A stretch of 64,000 nt of DNA. It comes from Desulfurispira natronophila. GTDB taxonomy: Bacteria; Chrysiogenota; Chrysiogenetes; Chrysiogenales; Chrysiogenaceae. Both the position numbers and the translations under genes were made by a program. Where the stretch lies: assembly GCF_014203025.1 (NCBI RefSeq), contig NZ_JACHID010000006.1, positions 104,854 through 168,853 of the forward strand, written 5' to 3'. This document shows, one piece after another, positions 17,527 through 26,546 of the stretch. Below the pieces are notes generated by a model. That model had not been told where the DNA came from, did not search any database, and saw nothing but the letters and a program-made list of their open reading frames with translations. Each line of letters begins with the position of its first letter. The first letter of the stretch is position 1.

Positions 17527-20070
17527 TTAGACCAGCGAGGAGATGCTCTTGGGCAGCTCGTCGAGCTGCAGGTAGCTGTAGATCTCTTCTGCGTGAGGCG
17601 CAATGCGCTCCTTGTACTTCTGCAGGTACTCGTCAGGTGTGGGTATTTTTCCACTCAGGGCAGTCACCGCGGCCACTTCGGCAGAGCCGAGGAAGACCTG
17701 GGCGCCATCACCCAAACGATTGTCGAAGTTGCGGGTTGAGGTGGAGAATACCGTAGCCTTGTCAGGAACTCGGGCCTGGTTCCCCATGCACAGGGAGCAG
17801 CCAGGCTGTTCCACGCGACCACCGACCGCGCTGAACTTGGCAAAAGTAGCCTCTTCCATAAGTTTTTTGTAGTCCATGCGAGTTGGAGGCGTCAACCAGG
17901 TGCGCACATCCGGATTGAACTTCTCCCCTTCAAAGACCTTGGCAGCGGCGCGGAAGTGACCGATGTTGGTCATGCAGGAGCCGATGAAAACGTCATTGAT
18001 AGGCGTACCCGCCACTTCAGAGAGCAACTTGACGTCATCAGGGTCATTGGGGCAAGCCAGGATGGGCTCGGTGATCTCGTCCAGGTTGATCTCGATGACT
18101 TCGGCGTATTCGGCGTTGGAATCGGCTTCGATGAGCTTGGGGTTCTTCAGCCACTCTTCCACTTCGCCAATACGACGCTCCAGGGTTTCGGCATCCTGGT
18201 AACCGTCCTCAATCATCTGCTTCATCAGGGCGATGTTGGACTTGAGGTAGGCAACGACGCTTTCCTCAGAGAGCTTGATGCAGCCAGCCGCAGCGGAGCG
18301 CTCGGCGGCAGCGTCAGTCAGCTCAAAAGCCTGCTCAACGCTGAGCTCCGGCAGCCCTTCCATCTCCAGGATGCGGCCATTGAAGCAGTTGACCTTGCCC
18401 GCCTTGGGAACGGTCAGCAGACCCTGCTTGATGGCGTAGTAAGGGATGGCGTTGACCACGTCGCGCAGGGTAATGCCTTCACGCAGCTTGCCGCTGAAGC
18501 GTACCAACACAGACTCAGGCATATCCAGAGGCATAAAGCCCAGGGCACCGGCAAAGGCGATGAGACCGGAACCGGCGGGAAAGGAAATGCCGATGGGGAA
18601 GCGGGTGTGGGAGTCACCACCCGTACCGACGGTGTCGGGAACCAACAGACGGTTGAGCCAGGAGTGAATAACCCCGTCGGAAGGACGCAGGGCCACGCCG
18701 CCGCGCTCAGCCACAAAGTTGGGCAGGGTGTTGTGCATGTGCACGTCCGCTGGCTTGGGGTAAGCGGAGGTGTGGCAGAAGGACTGCATGTAGAGACCAG
18801 CCTGGAACTTAAGGCAGGCCAGCTCTTTGAGCTCGTCGGCCGTCATCATGCCGGTGGTGTCCTGGGAGCCGACCGTAGTCATGGTGGGCTCGCAAGCCGT
18901 TCCGGGCAGAACGCCGGGCAGACCACAGGCCTTGCCAACGATTTTCTGGGCCTGAGTGTAGCCCTGACCAGCTTTAGGCTCGGGGTTGTCAGGCTTGATA
19001 AAGAGATCGCTCTCAGCCTGACCCAGCAGGCGACGAGTGGCGTTGGTGAGAGAACGGCCAATAATCAGGGGCACGCGGCCACCGGCGCGGTACTCATCTT
19101 TAAGGGTCCCGGGGCTGACCTTAAAGGTACTCAGGGTTTCGCCAGCCTCGTTCTTGATGGTGCCCGCTTCTGTGTTAATGGTCACCACGTCGCCCATTTT
19201 GAGCTTGGAGACGTCACAGCGCAGGGGCAGAGCGCCGGAATCCTGAGCCGTGTTAAAGAAGATGGGAGCAATAGCGTTACCGATAATCACACCACCGCGA
19301 CGCTTGTTGGGAACAAAGGGAATATCTTCGCCAATGTGCCACAGCAGGGAGTTACAGGCGGACTTGCGCGAGGAGCCGGTGCCAACCACGTCGCCGACAA
19401 AGGCCACGCTGTAGCCCTCCTGGCGCATTTTGGCAATTTCTTCCAAGCCACCGGGGAAGCGTTTGTTGCCCATGCACTGGGCGTGCAGGGGGATGTCGGG
19501 GCGGCTCCACGCCTCGGAGGCTGGTGAGAAGTCGTCCGTATTGATTTCGCCTTCCACACGGAAGATCTTAACCTTGATCTCCTTGGGGAACTCAGGCTTG
19601 CTGGTGAACCACTCAGCCGCAGCCCAGGAGTCGATAACGCTCTTGGCAGCCGTGCTGCTCTTGGCCGTAGCAAAAATGTCGTCAACCTTGTCAAATATCA
19701 AAACCAGCTTCTTCAGGGCCTCGGCGGCATCGTCAGCCAATTCCTTGTCCAGCAGCAGGTCAATAAGGTACTGCAGGTTGTAGCCACCCAGCATCGTGCC
19801 CAGCAGCTGTACCGCATCCTTCTTGGAAATAACCGGGGAAGTTACTTCACCCTTGGCAATCTGGGAAAGAAAAGCCGCCTTGACTTCGGCAGCTGGATCA
19901 ACGCCGGGAGAGACGCGATCGCGAATAAGGTGCAGCAGCAGCTCACCTTTACCCGCCGGGGGATTCTGCAACAGGCTGCACAGTTCAGTGGTCTGCTCGG
20001 GGGTCAGGGGTTTTGGGGGGATTCCCTGGGAGTTTCGCTCCTTCTCATGTTCAAGGTACGCGTCAATCAT
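17527..20070 (-). CDS. acnB: Aconitate hydratase B
   Basis: The bifunctional TCA enzyme isomerises citrate to isocitrate through cis-aconitate (also 2-methylisocitrate dehydratase). I start at ATG 20070 (MIDAYLEHEKERN) because AGGAG sits six bases before it; the upstream in-frame ATG at 20076 would touch the ribosome site. That gives 847 residues, close to E. coli AcnB (865). The HEAT-like N-terminus (KPLTPEQTTEL, NPPAGKGELLLHL) and the 4Fe-4S ligands (GSCMTNIGH and GCSLCMGNQ) are clear. It is monocistronic, with a strong terminator and an AT-rich palindromic leader that may bind a regulator. Confidence 0.97.
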   Translation of the reverse strand: MIDAYLEHEKERNSQGIPPKPLTPEQTTELCSLLQNPPAGKGELLLHLIRDRVSPGVDPAAEVKAAFLSQIAKGEVTSPVISKKDAVQLLGTMLGGYNLQYLIDLLLDKELADDAAEALKKLVLIFDKVDDIFATAKSSTAAKSVIDSWAAAEWFTSKPEFPKEIKVKIFRVEGEINTDDFSPASEAWSRPDIPLHAQCMGNKRFPGGLEEIAKMRQEGYSVAFVGDVVGTGSSRKSACNSLLWHIGEDIPFVPNKRRGGVIIGNAIAPIFFNTAQDSGALPLRCDVSKLKMGDVVTINTEAGTIKNEAGETLSTFKVSPGTLKDEYRAGGRVPLIIGRSLTNATRRLLGQAESDLFIKPDNPEPKAGQGYTQAQKIVGKACGLPGVLPGTACEPTMTTVGSQDTTGMMTADELKELACLKFQAGLYMQSFCHTSAYPKPADVHMHNTLPNFVAERGGVALRPSDGVIHSWLNRLLVPDTVGTGGDSHTRFPIGISFPAGSGLIAFAGALGFMPLDMPESVLVRFSGKLREGITLRDVVNAIPYYAIKQGLLTVPKAGKVNCFNGRILEMEGLPELSVEQAFELTDAAAERSAAAGCIKLSEESVVAYLKSNIALMKQMIEDGYQDAETLERRIGEVEEWLKNPKLIEADSNAEYAEVIEINLDEITEPILACPNDPDDVKLLSEVAGTPINDVFIGSCMTNIGHFRAAAKVFEGEKFNPDVRTWLTPPTRMDYKKLMEEATFAKFSAVGGRVEQPGCSLCMGNQARVPDKATVFSTSTRNFDNRLGDGAQVFLGSAEVAAVTALSGKIPTPDEYLQKYKERIAPHAEEIYSYLQLDELPKSISSLV

Positions 20071-20104
20071 AGACATCTCCTGTAGCATTTTTTGGTCATT
20101 TACA

Positions 20105-20170
20105 AATGAAATGATAGCGTGTTGTGCAAAATAAAATGCAATTTCATTTTAGCAAAATATTGTATACGAT
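20105..20170 (-). promoter_or_regulatory. AT-rich acnB leader with two palindromes
   Basis: AATGAAAT (20105-20112) and ATTTCATT (20141-20148) form a spaced inverted repeat. ATTGTATACGAT (20159-20170) is a near-perfect dyad of the kind bound by GntR-family FCD regulators. The region must contain the acnB promoter; exact -10/-35 elements were not fixed. Confidence 0.35.
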
Positions 20171-20334
20171 TGAAGTGCTTTTTTGAAACCAACCATGAAA
20201 ATATCGCCGACAACACTGTAAGGCTTGAGTTAGCGAGAAAAATACTATAATCTGCGCTGTTATCAGGAATACTTTTTGCTCCTGCTGGTGGCATTTGGAA
20301 AGTGCCGTGTGATCAAGTTGCGAAGGAGAAACCG

Positions 20335-22176
20335 GTGCTCAGAACACTGCTGCATCTTCTATTGGTGCTATTTCTTGCGGCAGCCATCCCCGGTGGCCCG
20401 CTGGCTGATGATGCCTTTGAGCGGGCCCAGCGCGACTACGAACAGCTACTGAATCAGGATGGCGTGCAGTACCGCTCTGCCTGGCTGGGGACTATCGAGC
20501 GCTTCGAGCACTACTACCTCAACTATGCCGAGTCTCACCAGGCTCCTCAGGCCATGTTCAATTCTGCCGAAGCCTACCTTCGCCTCCACCAACTTTCCGG
20601 CAAGAGCTACGACCTGGAGCAGTCCCTCAGCACCTATCGCACCCTGCCCCGTCGCTACCCCGACCACAAGCTGGCCAGTCAGTCTGCCTATATGGCCGGA
20701 TACATTTATGAGCAACATAAAAACGACATCCTGCTGGCAGTACGCCACTACGAGCAGCTTATCGAGCGCTTCCCCGAAAGTGACGCTGCCGTCCGTGCCC
20801 TGCAGCGCCTGGACGACCTGGGTGATATTGCCCGCTCCCCCCTGGCCCTGGCAGCACAGCAGCGCAGCCAGACATCCCCCACCGTAACCCGCACCGCCCT
20901 GGCTCAGCCCGACCGGGATCCCGGCAGCTCCCCCAAATCAGCCCAGCTGGTTAACGTGGACACCTTCTCCAACCAGGATTACACCCGCGCTGTCATGCGC
21001 TTTGCCGACGCCAATGGCGACGTCACCTTCAAAAAGCATTGGCTGCGGGAAGACCGCAGTCTGAATATGCCTCCCCGGCTCTTCATCGATATCTTCGATG
21101 CCCAGCTGGCAGGTGACATGGAAAACATCGTTCTGGACAACACCCACCTGCAGGGAGTGCGCATGGCCCAGTACGACAGCGACACCGTGCGGGTGGTTTT
21201 CGACATCAACAGCGTCAGCGACTTCAAAGTTTTTGTCCTGCAAAATCCAGTGCGGGTAGTGGTGGACCTGACTTCGGACCCGGAACCTGACCCCATGGCC
21301 ATCACCCGCAACCTGCTGCAGGCAGCCAAAAAGGCGCCACCAGAGCCAGTCATAACGGCCGAGCGCCCCGCTGCTGCCAGCCCTTCTCCACCCTCAGACA
21401 GCAACCTGGTGAACGACCCTTCCAAATTGCCAGCAGAAGGTGGGCGCCTGCAGCTGGCCTCCCTGGAACCCCACTCCCTCAGCCTGGCCAAGCAGCTGGG
21501 GCTGGGCATAAACACCGTAGTTATCGACCCGGGCCACGGGGGCCGCGACCCGGGGGCCGTAGGCCACCGGGGACTGAAAGAAAAAGACGTGGTGCTGGAC
21601 GTGTCACGACGTGCTGCAGAGTACCTGCGGCGCAACTCTGACCTCAATGTACTGCTGACCAGAGAAAAAGATGAGTTCCTGCCCCTGGAGGCCCGCACCG
21701 CCTTTGCCAACACCCACCGGGCCGACCTTTTCGTCTCCGTTCACACCAACGCTTTCCGCGACAGCTCCGTGCACGGTATCGAAACCTACTACCTTAATAT
21801 TACCAGCGACCCCCGGGCCATGGAGGTAGCTGCCAGAGAGAACTCCATCTCTCAGCGCAACGTCAGCGACTTGCAGAATATCCTTAACGATCTGATGATG
21901 AACTCCAAGATCAGCGAATCCTCGGTTATGGCCCAGGTAATCCACAACGACCTGTACCAGGGCGTTCGCCGCCACCACCCCGAAACCCGCAATGCCGGCA
22001 TCAAGAAGGCTCCCTTCTATGTCCTCATCGGCGCCCAGATGCCCTCTATCCTGGTGGAACTGGGCTTCATAACCAACCCGCGGGAAGGAGCCCTGATGGC
22101 TACCGAAAACTACCGCCAAATGCTGGCGGAAAATATGGCGCGTGGCATTATCCGCTACGCCGAAAACCATGACTAA
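20335..22176 (+). CDS. AmiC-type N-acetylmuramoyl-L-alanine amidase with N-terminal TPR region
   Basis: A periplasmic zinc amidase that cleaves the muramoyl-L-alanine bond during daughter-cell separation. I use the GTG at 20335, with AAGGAG upstream, which starts a clean signal peptide (LLHLLLVLFLAAAIPGG). Order: TPR-like helices (about 20-170), an AMIN domain that binds the wall or septum (about 200-310), a Pro/Ser linker, and Amidase_3 from about 390 to the end. Zinc ligands and catalytic Glu lie in IDPGHGGRDPGA, SVHTNAF and SILVELGFITN. The TPR front is unlike E. coli AmiC. Predicted length 613. The SspB-like gene starts ten bases after the stop. Confidence 0.88.
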   Translation: MLRTLLHLLLVLFLAAAIPGGPLADDAFERAQRDYEQLLNQDGVQYRSAWLGTIERFEHYYLNYAESHQAPQAMFNSAEAYLRLHQLSGKSYDLEQSLSTYRTLPRRYPDHKLASQSAYMAGYIYEQHKNDILLAVRHYEQLIERFPESDAAVRALQRLDDLGDIARSPLALAAQQRSQTSPTVTRTALAQPDRDPGSSPKSAQLVNVDTFSNQDYTRAVMRFADANGDVTFKKHWLREDRSLNMPPRLFIDIFDAQLAGDMENIVLDNTHLQGVRMAQYDSDTVRVVFDINSVSDFKVFVLQNPVRVVVDLTSDPEPDPMAITRNLLQAAKKAPPEPVITAERPAAASPSPPSDSNLVNDPSKLPAEGGRLQLASLEPHSLSLAKQLGLGINTVVIDPGHGGRDPGAVGHRGLKEKDVVLDVSRRAAEYLRRNSDLNVLLTREKDEFLPLEARTAFANTHRADLFVSVHTNAFRDSSVHGIETYYLNITSDPRAMEVAARENSISQRNVSDLQNILNDLMMNSKISESSVMAQVIHNDLYQGVRRHHPETRNAGIKKAPFYVLIGAQMPSILVELGFITNPREGALMATENYRQMLAENMARGIIRYAENHD

Positions 22177-22186
22177 GGAGCACACA

Positions 22187-22573
22187 TTGCAAAAATTTGA
22201 CATATTTGAAGCCTTCATCCAGTACTACGGCTCTGCCTACCTGGTCGTCAACCGCAACCAGGGCGAGTGCTACGGCATCAAGGAAAACTACTTCAAGGAC
22301 AATCAGGTAGTCCTGGTATTTAACCCCCTCTCCCAGCCCCCCTGGAGCTACGAAGACGACACCCTGCACTGCATCCTCTCCTTTGATGGGGAACGCTGCG
22401 ATGTGGCCATCGAACAAAATGCCGTAGCCGCCACCTACTGTGTCCATGAAGGCCATATTCAGGCCCAGGCCGTATTCCCCCCGGATCTGGACGAAATCGT
22501 CTTTGGCACTCCCCCCAAGGAGAGCAAACGACTTGAGCCCACCGACGACAAGAAAATCCTCAAACTCTTTTAA
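22187..22573 (+). CDS. Small acidic protein, possibly SspB-like adaptor
   Basis: The TTG at 22187 is chosen because AAGGAG lies six bases before it, overlapping the amidase stop region; longer in-frame starts lie inside the amidase gene. The 128-residue protein has an SspB-like rhythm (AYLVVN..., VVLVFNPLS, LSFDGERCDVAIEQNAVAATY) and ends in a short basic-hydrophobic tail, KKILKLF. In SspB such a tail docks on ClpX to deliver substrates to ClpXP. The match is by eye and weak, so the assignment is tentative. It is co-transcribed with the amidase before and the phosphohexomutase after (four-base gap). Confidence 0.5.
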   Translation: MQKFDIFEAFIQYYGSAYLVVNRNQGECYGIKENYFKDNQVVLVFNPLSQPPWSYEDDTLHCILSFDGERCDVAIEQNAVAATYCVHEGHIQAQAVFPPDLDEIVFGTPPKESKRLEPTDDKKILKLF

Positions 22574-22577
22574 TTCC

Positions 22578-24014
22578 ATGAATAACGCCATTTTTCGCGC
22601 CAACGACATCCGGGGTGTGGCCCAGCGGGACCTGACCCCAAACGTCACCCGCAAACTGGGCTGGGCCCTGGGCCAGTGGCTTGAGCAACAGGGGCACCAC
22701 AACCCCCGCATCTTTATCGGCATCGACGCCCGCCCCCACTCCCCCGGAATCGCCGACGAAGTTGTCAGCGGCCTGCTGCGATACCCGTGCCAGATCACCC
22801 ATGGCGGACTCACCACCTCCCCCGTAAGCTACTTTGCCGGCTTTGCCCCAGGCGGAGCCTATGACGCCACCATAATGATTACCGGCAGCCACAATCCGCC
22901 CCAGCACAACGGTCTCAAAATCACCCACCGTGGCCAGGGCCTTGAACGCAACCAGCTCCAGCAGCTGCGCCAGATAGCAACCCAGGACATCGCACCCACC
23001 GAACAGCCCATGAAAGGTTCGTTGCGCCACCACTCCCTCAACCCCACCTACCTGGACTACGTGCAGAAGAAATTCAGCTCCCTTGCCGGCCTGAAAATCG
23101 GCCTGGACAGCGCCAATTCCACCGTAGGACTCCTGGCACCGGAGCTTTTCAGGCGCCTGGGGGCCAAGGTATTTGACCTTTACTCCCATGTGGACGGCCG
23201 CTTTCCCAACCACCATCCCGACCCCACCATCCCTGCCAACCTGCAGGACCTACAACAACTGGTACAGCAGGAAGGACTGGATGCGGGCTTCGGTTTCGAC
23301 GGCGATGGCGACCGCATTGGAGTCGTCATCCCCGACCCCTGGGGGAACGAGCCCAAAATCCTCTGGTCGGACCAGCTCCTGCTGCTCTTTGCCCGGGACA
23401 TGGCGCGCCAGCAACCGCAGCGCCTCTTCACCGTGGTTTCAGAAGTCAAGTGCTCCCAGCTCATGTACGACCAACTGGACGCCCTGCCCGGAGTAGAAAC
23501 CATCATGTGGAAGGCGGGGCACAGCTTTATCAAGTCCCGCATGCGCCAAAGCGGCGCCCTGCTGGGAGGGGAGATGAGCGGCCACATATTTTTTGCCGAC
23601 GAGTACCTGGGTTTTGACGACGCCCTCTACGCCGCGTGCCGCTTCAGCCGCATGCTGCAGGGGGGGATGAACATCTGCCAGGAGCTGGCCGACTTCAGCA
23701 CCATCGCCTCTACGCCGGAAATACGGCTGGAAGTAACCGAAGAAGAAAAAACCATCGTGGTGGAGAGCCTGGCAAACCAACTGCAGGACCCCGTCCAGCA
23801 GCACCGCCACGGCATCGTTGAAATTATAGACATCGACGGCCTGCGCCTGCGCTTTACCGATGGCAGCTGGGCCCTGATACGGGCCAGCAACACCCAGCCC
23901 GCTGTGGTCATGCGGGTGGAAGCCCCCACCGTCGAACTGATGAACCACTACCAGGAATTTTTGCAAAATCATATGAGGCAGTGCCTGAAAACTGCCGGGG
24001 AGATGACGCGATGA
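22578..24014 (+). CDS. Phosphomannomutase/phosphoglucomutase (AlgC type)
   Basis: The 478-residue alpha-D-phosphohexomutase interconverts hexose 1- and 6-phosphates for LPS, capsule or glycan precursors. All four family loops are visible: phosphoserine loop TGSHNPPQHNGLK (Ser near 103), metal loop DGDGDR (near 243), sugar-binding GGEMSGHIF, and the C-terminal phosphate site RASNTQPA. I start at ATG 22578 (MNNAIFRANDIRG), where the fold begins; the frame open from 22440 reads through the preceding gene. No strong ribosome site is seen, so translation may be coupled to the gene ending at 22573. Its stop overlaps the pilT ATG (ATGA). Confidence 0.92.
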   Translation: MNNAIFRANDIRGVAQRDLTPNVTRKLGWALGQWLEQQGHHNPRIFIGIDARPHSPGIADEVVSGLLRYPCQITHGGLTTSPVSYFAGFAPGGAYDATIMITGSHNPPQHNGLKITHRGQGLERNQLQQLRQIATQDIAPTEQPMKGSLRHHSLNPTYLDYVQKKFSSLAGLKIGLDSANSTVGLLAPELFRRLGAKVFDLYSHVDGRFPNHHPDPTIPANLQDLQQLVQQEGLDAGFGFDGDGDRIGVVIPDPWGNEPKILWSDQLLLLFARDMARQQPQRLFTVVSEVKCSQLMYDQLDALPGVETIMWKAGHSFIKSRMRQSGALLGGEMSGHIFFADEYLGFDDALYAACRFSRMLQGGMNICQELADFSTIASTPEIRLEVTEEEKTIVVESLANQLQDPVQQHRHGIVEIIDIDGLRLRFTDGSWALIRASNTQPAVVMRVEAPTVELMNHYQEFLQNHMRQCLKTAGEMTR

Positions 24015-25072
24015 ACGACCAGCTCAGGGAACTCTTGCAGACCATGGCCCAGCAGGGCTCGTCCGACTTACACCTGGTGGAAGGCAGCCCGGCACAAATC
24101 CGCGTTGACGGCCGCCTGCAGACCGTCAATGACCAAGTGCTCAGCGGTGACGACATCGGCACCATGTGTTACAGCATTCTGGAAGAAGCCGAGCAACAAC
24201 AGTTTGACAGCAGCGGTGAACTGGACAAAGCCATCCTGCTGGAAGGCACCGGACGCTTTCGCCTCAACATGTACAAGGCCCTGGGACAGCCAGCAGCAGC
24301 CTTCCGTATTATACCCGAGAGCATACCCTCCCTGGACGACCTCAACTGCCCCGCCGTCTACAAATCGCTGGTAAAGCGGGAAAAGGGCCTGATTCTCGTC
24401 ACCGGCCCCACCGGCAGCGGCAAGTCCACCACCCTGGCTGCCATGCTCAACGAAATCAACCTTACCGAGCACAAGCACATCATCACCATTGAAGACCCGG
24501 TGGAATTTATCCACCGCAACCACAAGTGCCTCTACTCCCACCGCAACGTGGGCAAAGACACCCAGAGCTTCCCCCAAGCCCTCAAGTACGCCATGCGGGA
24601 AGACCCCGACATCATCCTCATCGGCGAAATGCGGGACCGGGCCACCATCGAGGCCGCCCTCACCGCCGCCGAAACCGGCCACCTGGTCTTTGGCACCCTG
24701 CATACCAACTCCGCCCCCCAGACCATCAACCGCATCATCGACGTCTTTCCCGGTGATGAACAGGCCCAGATCCGGGCTCAGCTTTCCGTCAGCCTGGTGG
24801 CAGTCATCGCTCAGGTGCTGGTACCCAAAGTGGAAAAAGGACGAGTGGCCGTGCCGGAGATACTCCTCAACACCAGTGCCGTGGGGAACCTGATCCGGGA
24901 GAGCAAAGTACACCAGATCTACTCCCAAATGGAGCTGGGCCGCAACATGGGCATGCAAACCCAACCCCGGGTCATGGCCGAACTGGTACAGGACGGCATC
25001 ATCGCCAAGGAAACCGCTTTCCAGTTCTCCAACAACCCGGATGAATTGATGCGCAATCTCAGCGGCAGTTGA
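24011..25072 (+). CDS. pilT: Type IV pilus retraction ATPase PilT
   Basis: The 353-residue hexameric ATPase of the secretion ATPase superfamily depolymerises pili for twitching. The N-terminal PAS-like region (SSDLHLVEGSPAQIRVDG) precedes Walker A GPTGSGKS (about 132-139), the Asp box IITIEDPVEF, Walker B DIILIGEMRD and His box FGTLHTNSA. The AIRNLIRE-type PilT motif appears as VGNLIRESK. The ATG at 24011 follows GGGGAG and overlaps the mutase stop. It ends 33 bases before an 82-bp heptamer repeat. A pilin gene lies 1 kb downstream, but pilB, pilC and pilM-Q are absent. Confidence 0.94.
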   Translation: MNDQLRELLQTMAQQGSSDLHLVEGSPAQIRVDGRLQTVNDQVLSGDDIGTMCYSILEEAEQQQFDSSGELDKAILLEGTGRFRLNMYKALGQPAAAFRIIPESIPSLDDLNCPAVYKSLVKREKGLILVTGPTGSGKSTTLAAMLNEINLTEHKHIITIEDPVEFIHRNHKCLYSHRNVGKDTQSFPQALKYAMREDPDIILIGEMRDRATIEAALTAAETGHLVFGTLHTNSAPQTINRIIDVFPGDEQAQIRAQLSVSLVAVIAQVLVPKVEKGRVAVPEILLNTSAVGNLIRESKVHQIYSQMELGRNMGMQTQPRVMAELVQDGIIAKETAFQFSNNPDELMRNLSGS

Positions 25073-25105
25073 ACCCCAAAGGCCAAGACCAAACAGGATG
25101 AAAGG

Positions 25106-25187
25106 GCTGGTAGCTGGTAGCTGGTAGCTGGTAGCTGGTAGCTGGTAGCTGGTAGCTGGTAGCTGGTAGCTGGTAGCTGGTAGCTGG
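25106..25187 (+). repeat. Heptanucleotide tandem repeat (GCTGGTA) x 11.7
   Basis: 82 bases of perfect GCTGGTA units begin 34 bases after the pilT stop. Copy-number change would not alter pilT's frame but could affect mRNA 3'-end stability. The antisense reading (PATSYQL repeats) is simply translated repeat and is not a gene. Confidence 0.97.
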
Positions 25188-25195
25188 AGAGTGTA

Positions 25196-25264
25196 GTGAG
25201 CAGGATCTTGCCAGGTCAATCTGCGCCCATCTGCGTAATCTGCGGATAGAGACTTCCTGCTCAC
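25196..25264. repeat. 69-bp element bounded by 10-bp perfect inverted repeats
   Basis: GTGAGCAGGA (25196-25205) and TCCTGCTCAC (25255-25264) flank a 49-base insert containing three ATCTGCG-type units (CAATCTGCG, CATCTGCG, AATCTGCGG). It lies in the gap between pilT and the attachment-family gene. It could be a small mobile remnant or a protein-binding array. Confidence 0.7.
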
Positions 25265-25321
25265 GGCTTTCCATGCCGACCATCGCTGCCTTCATCCCTG
25301 TAAAACTCTCTTCTCCCCGCT

Positions 25322-25783
25322 TTAGCGCAAAAACTCCGGCAAGTGGCTGCGCAAATCCGGCGCCGCAAGCCTGGTATAGTCCTTGTCTATCTCCTGGGCC
25401 ACCAGGGCCTGCACCTCAGCCTTCAGCGACTTGCGCAGCAAGCCCAAAAAACCCGGGGGAGCCACCAGGTACAGCCGCTCCAGCTCACCTTGCCCCCGAT
25501 AGTGGTTCACCAGATCCGCCAGCTCTTTGGCAAAGGTAATCGCCTCCTGCTCCTTGGGATCCACCGACTGGGACATGGCGCTGCGACTCTCCCCCGCACT
25601 CTGGAAACTGCGTCCATGACGATCGCTGGTCAAATCCTGCTGCCGCAACTGGGAGGCGGGATGACTGCGGGACTCCAGCTCCCGCAAAGGGCCAGTGGGG
25701 CTTTCCACAGTAAACAGACGGGCACGGGAAGCATTGGCAACCAGAATAAGCGTTTTGGGCATCTGAAAGTGTGGCGTGTTCAT
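25322..25783 (-). CDS. Host-attachment-family protein (eRF1-like fold)
   Basis: The start is ATG 25783, six bases after GGAGG, giving 153 residues; the frame to 25831 lacks a ribosome site. The N-terminus ILVANASRARLF and the C-terminal block LERLYLVAPPGFLGLLRKSL with LVAQEIDKDYTRL are characteristic of the family named 'protein required for attachment to host cells', whose members resemble bacterial baeRF/eRF1 domain proteins. Despite the name the biochemical role is not settled. It has no signal peptide, so it is cytoplasmic. It is a single gene, divergent from the pilin promoter region. Confidence 0.8.
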   Translation of the reverse strand: MNTPHFQMPKTLILVANASRARLFTVESPTGPLRELESRSHPASQLRQQDLTSDRHGRSFQSAGESRSAMSQSVDPKEQEAITFAKELADLVNHYRGQGELERLYLVAPPGFLGLLRKSLKAEVQALVAQEIDKDYTRLAAPDLRSHLPEFLR

Positions 25784-25916
25784 GACAGCCTCCTTCGTTT
25801 CGTGTTTTTTTGCGCAGGCAAGGGTTTCCAAATCATCATAAAACGCAGAAGAAAAACCCTCCGCACGTTATGCCGCAAATAGACACATAAAAAAAATCAT
25901 TCTGCCCATTTGTGTC

Positions 25917-25944
25917 TTGCGAAGCATCTGCGTTTTGTGATAAT
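25917..25944 (+). promoter_or_regulatory. Candidate promoter of the prepilin gene
   Basis: TTGCGA (25917-25922) and GATAAT (25939-25944) are 16 bases apart, and the -10 carries an extended TGTG before it. It lies about 150 bases before the pilin ATG. I found no sigma-54 site of the TGGCAC-N5-TTGC type, which often drives pilA. Apart from this promoter the 307-base gap (25784-26090) shows no feature. Confidence 0.45.
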
Positions 25945-26090
25945 AGACCGTATTGCCACATTACCGGCGGCACCCCTCCGCTCTGCAATACCCACCGCCG
26001 CCGGATTGAGGCAATAAGATCGTAAAATCTCCCAGGGATCGCACATCGATATCCGGGCCATACAACTTCCATACATGAAGGAGACCAGAC

Positions 26091-26510
26091 ATGCAAGACG
26101 TAGCAAACACCAAAGTGGAAAAAGAAACCATCAACCAGCGCCGCAAGCGGCAAAAGGGTTTTACCCTTATCGAACTCATCATGGTTATTGTCATCCTCGG
26201 CATACTGGCGGCCGTGGCTGTGCCGCAGTTTATTGACTTAAGCTCCACGGCTGATGCTGAAGCTGCTAAAGCTACAGCTTCAACTTTGGCTAGTGCTTCA
26301 AACATGAATTTTGCAGAGTGCTCAATGGGTGGTAGCAATTGCGAAGACATTACTAACTGCCAAGACTTGGATGAACTGATTGAAGGTGACCTACCCGATG
26401 GTTGGACTTTGTCAGATACAGCTATTGAACACCGTGCAACCGTCACTTGCACTTTAGAGCATACTGACCACGATAATGTAACATTTCAAGCTCGAGGATG
26501 GGGTGACTAG
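26091..26510 (+). CDS. Type IV prepilin-like protein
   Basis: A 139-residue class-III signal protein: cleavage after Gly23 in QKGFTLIELIMVIVILGILA, with Phe at +1 and Glu at +5, as required for PilD processing and N-methylation. The leader is long and very charged (22 residues; most PilA leaders have 6-10). The mature part has four cysteines (AECS, SNCED, TNCQD, VTCTL), enough for two disulphides, and is small (about 116 residues), like Geobacter/Desulfo-type short pilins or minor pseudopilins. AAGGAG sits seven bases before the ATG. The 3' half is visibly AT-richer than the 5' half. A 45-residue membrane protein follows. Confidence 0.85.
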   Translation: MQDVANTKVEKETINQRRKRQKGFTLIELIMVIVILGILAAVAVPQFIDLSSTADAEAAKATASTLASASNMNFAECSMGGSNCEDITNCQDLDELIEGDLPDGWTLSDTAIEHRATVTCTLEHTDHDNVTFQARGWGD

Positions 26511-26546
26511 TAAAGTACCCATTAAGTAAACCAAAGGAGGCCTCCC

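Noticed and set aside
17956..19527. 523-codon antisense frame inside acnB
   Set aside because: Gly/Val/His-rich shadow of the conserved acnB reading frame, with no motif or ribosome site.
25106..25187. CRISPR-like array
   Set aside because: Units are seven bases with no spacers; it is a simple tandem repeat. No cas genes are in the window.
24068..25264. 398-codon minus-strand frame across pilT and the heptamer array
   Set aside because: Antisense to pilT; its N-terminal PATSYQL repeats are just the translated 7-bp array.
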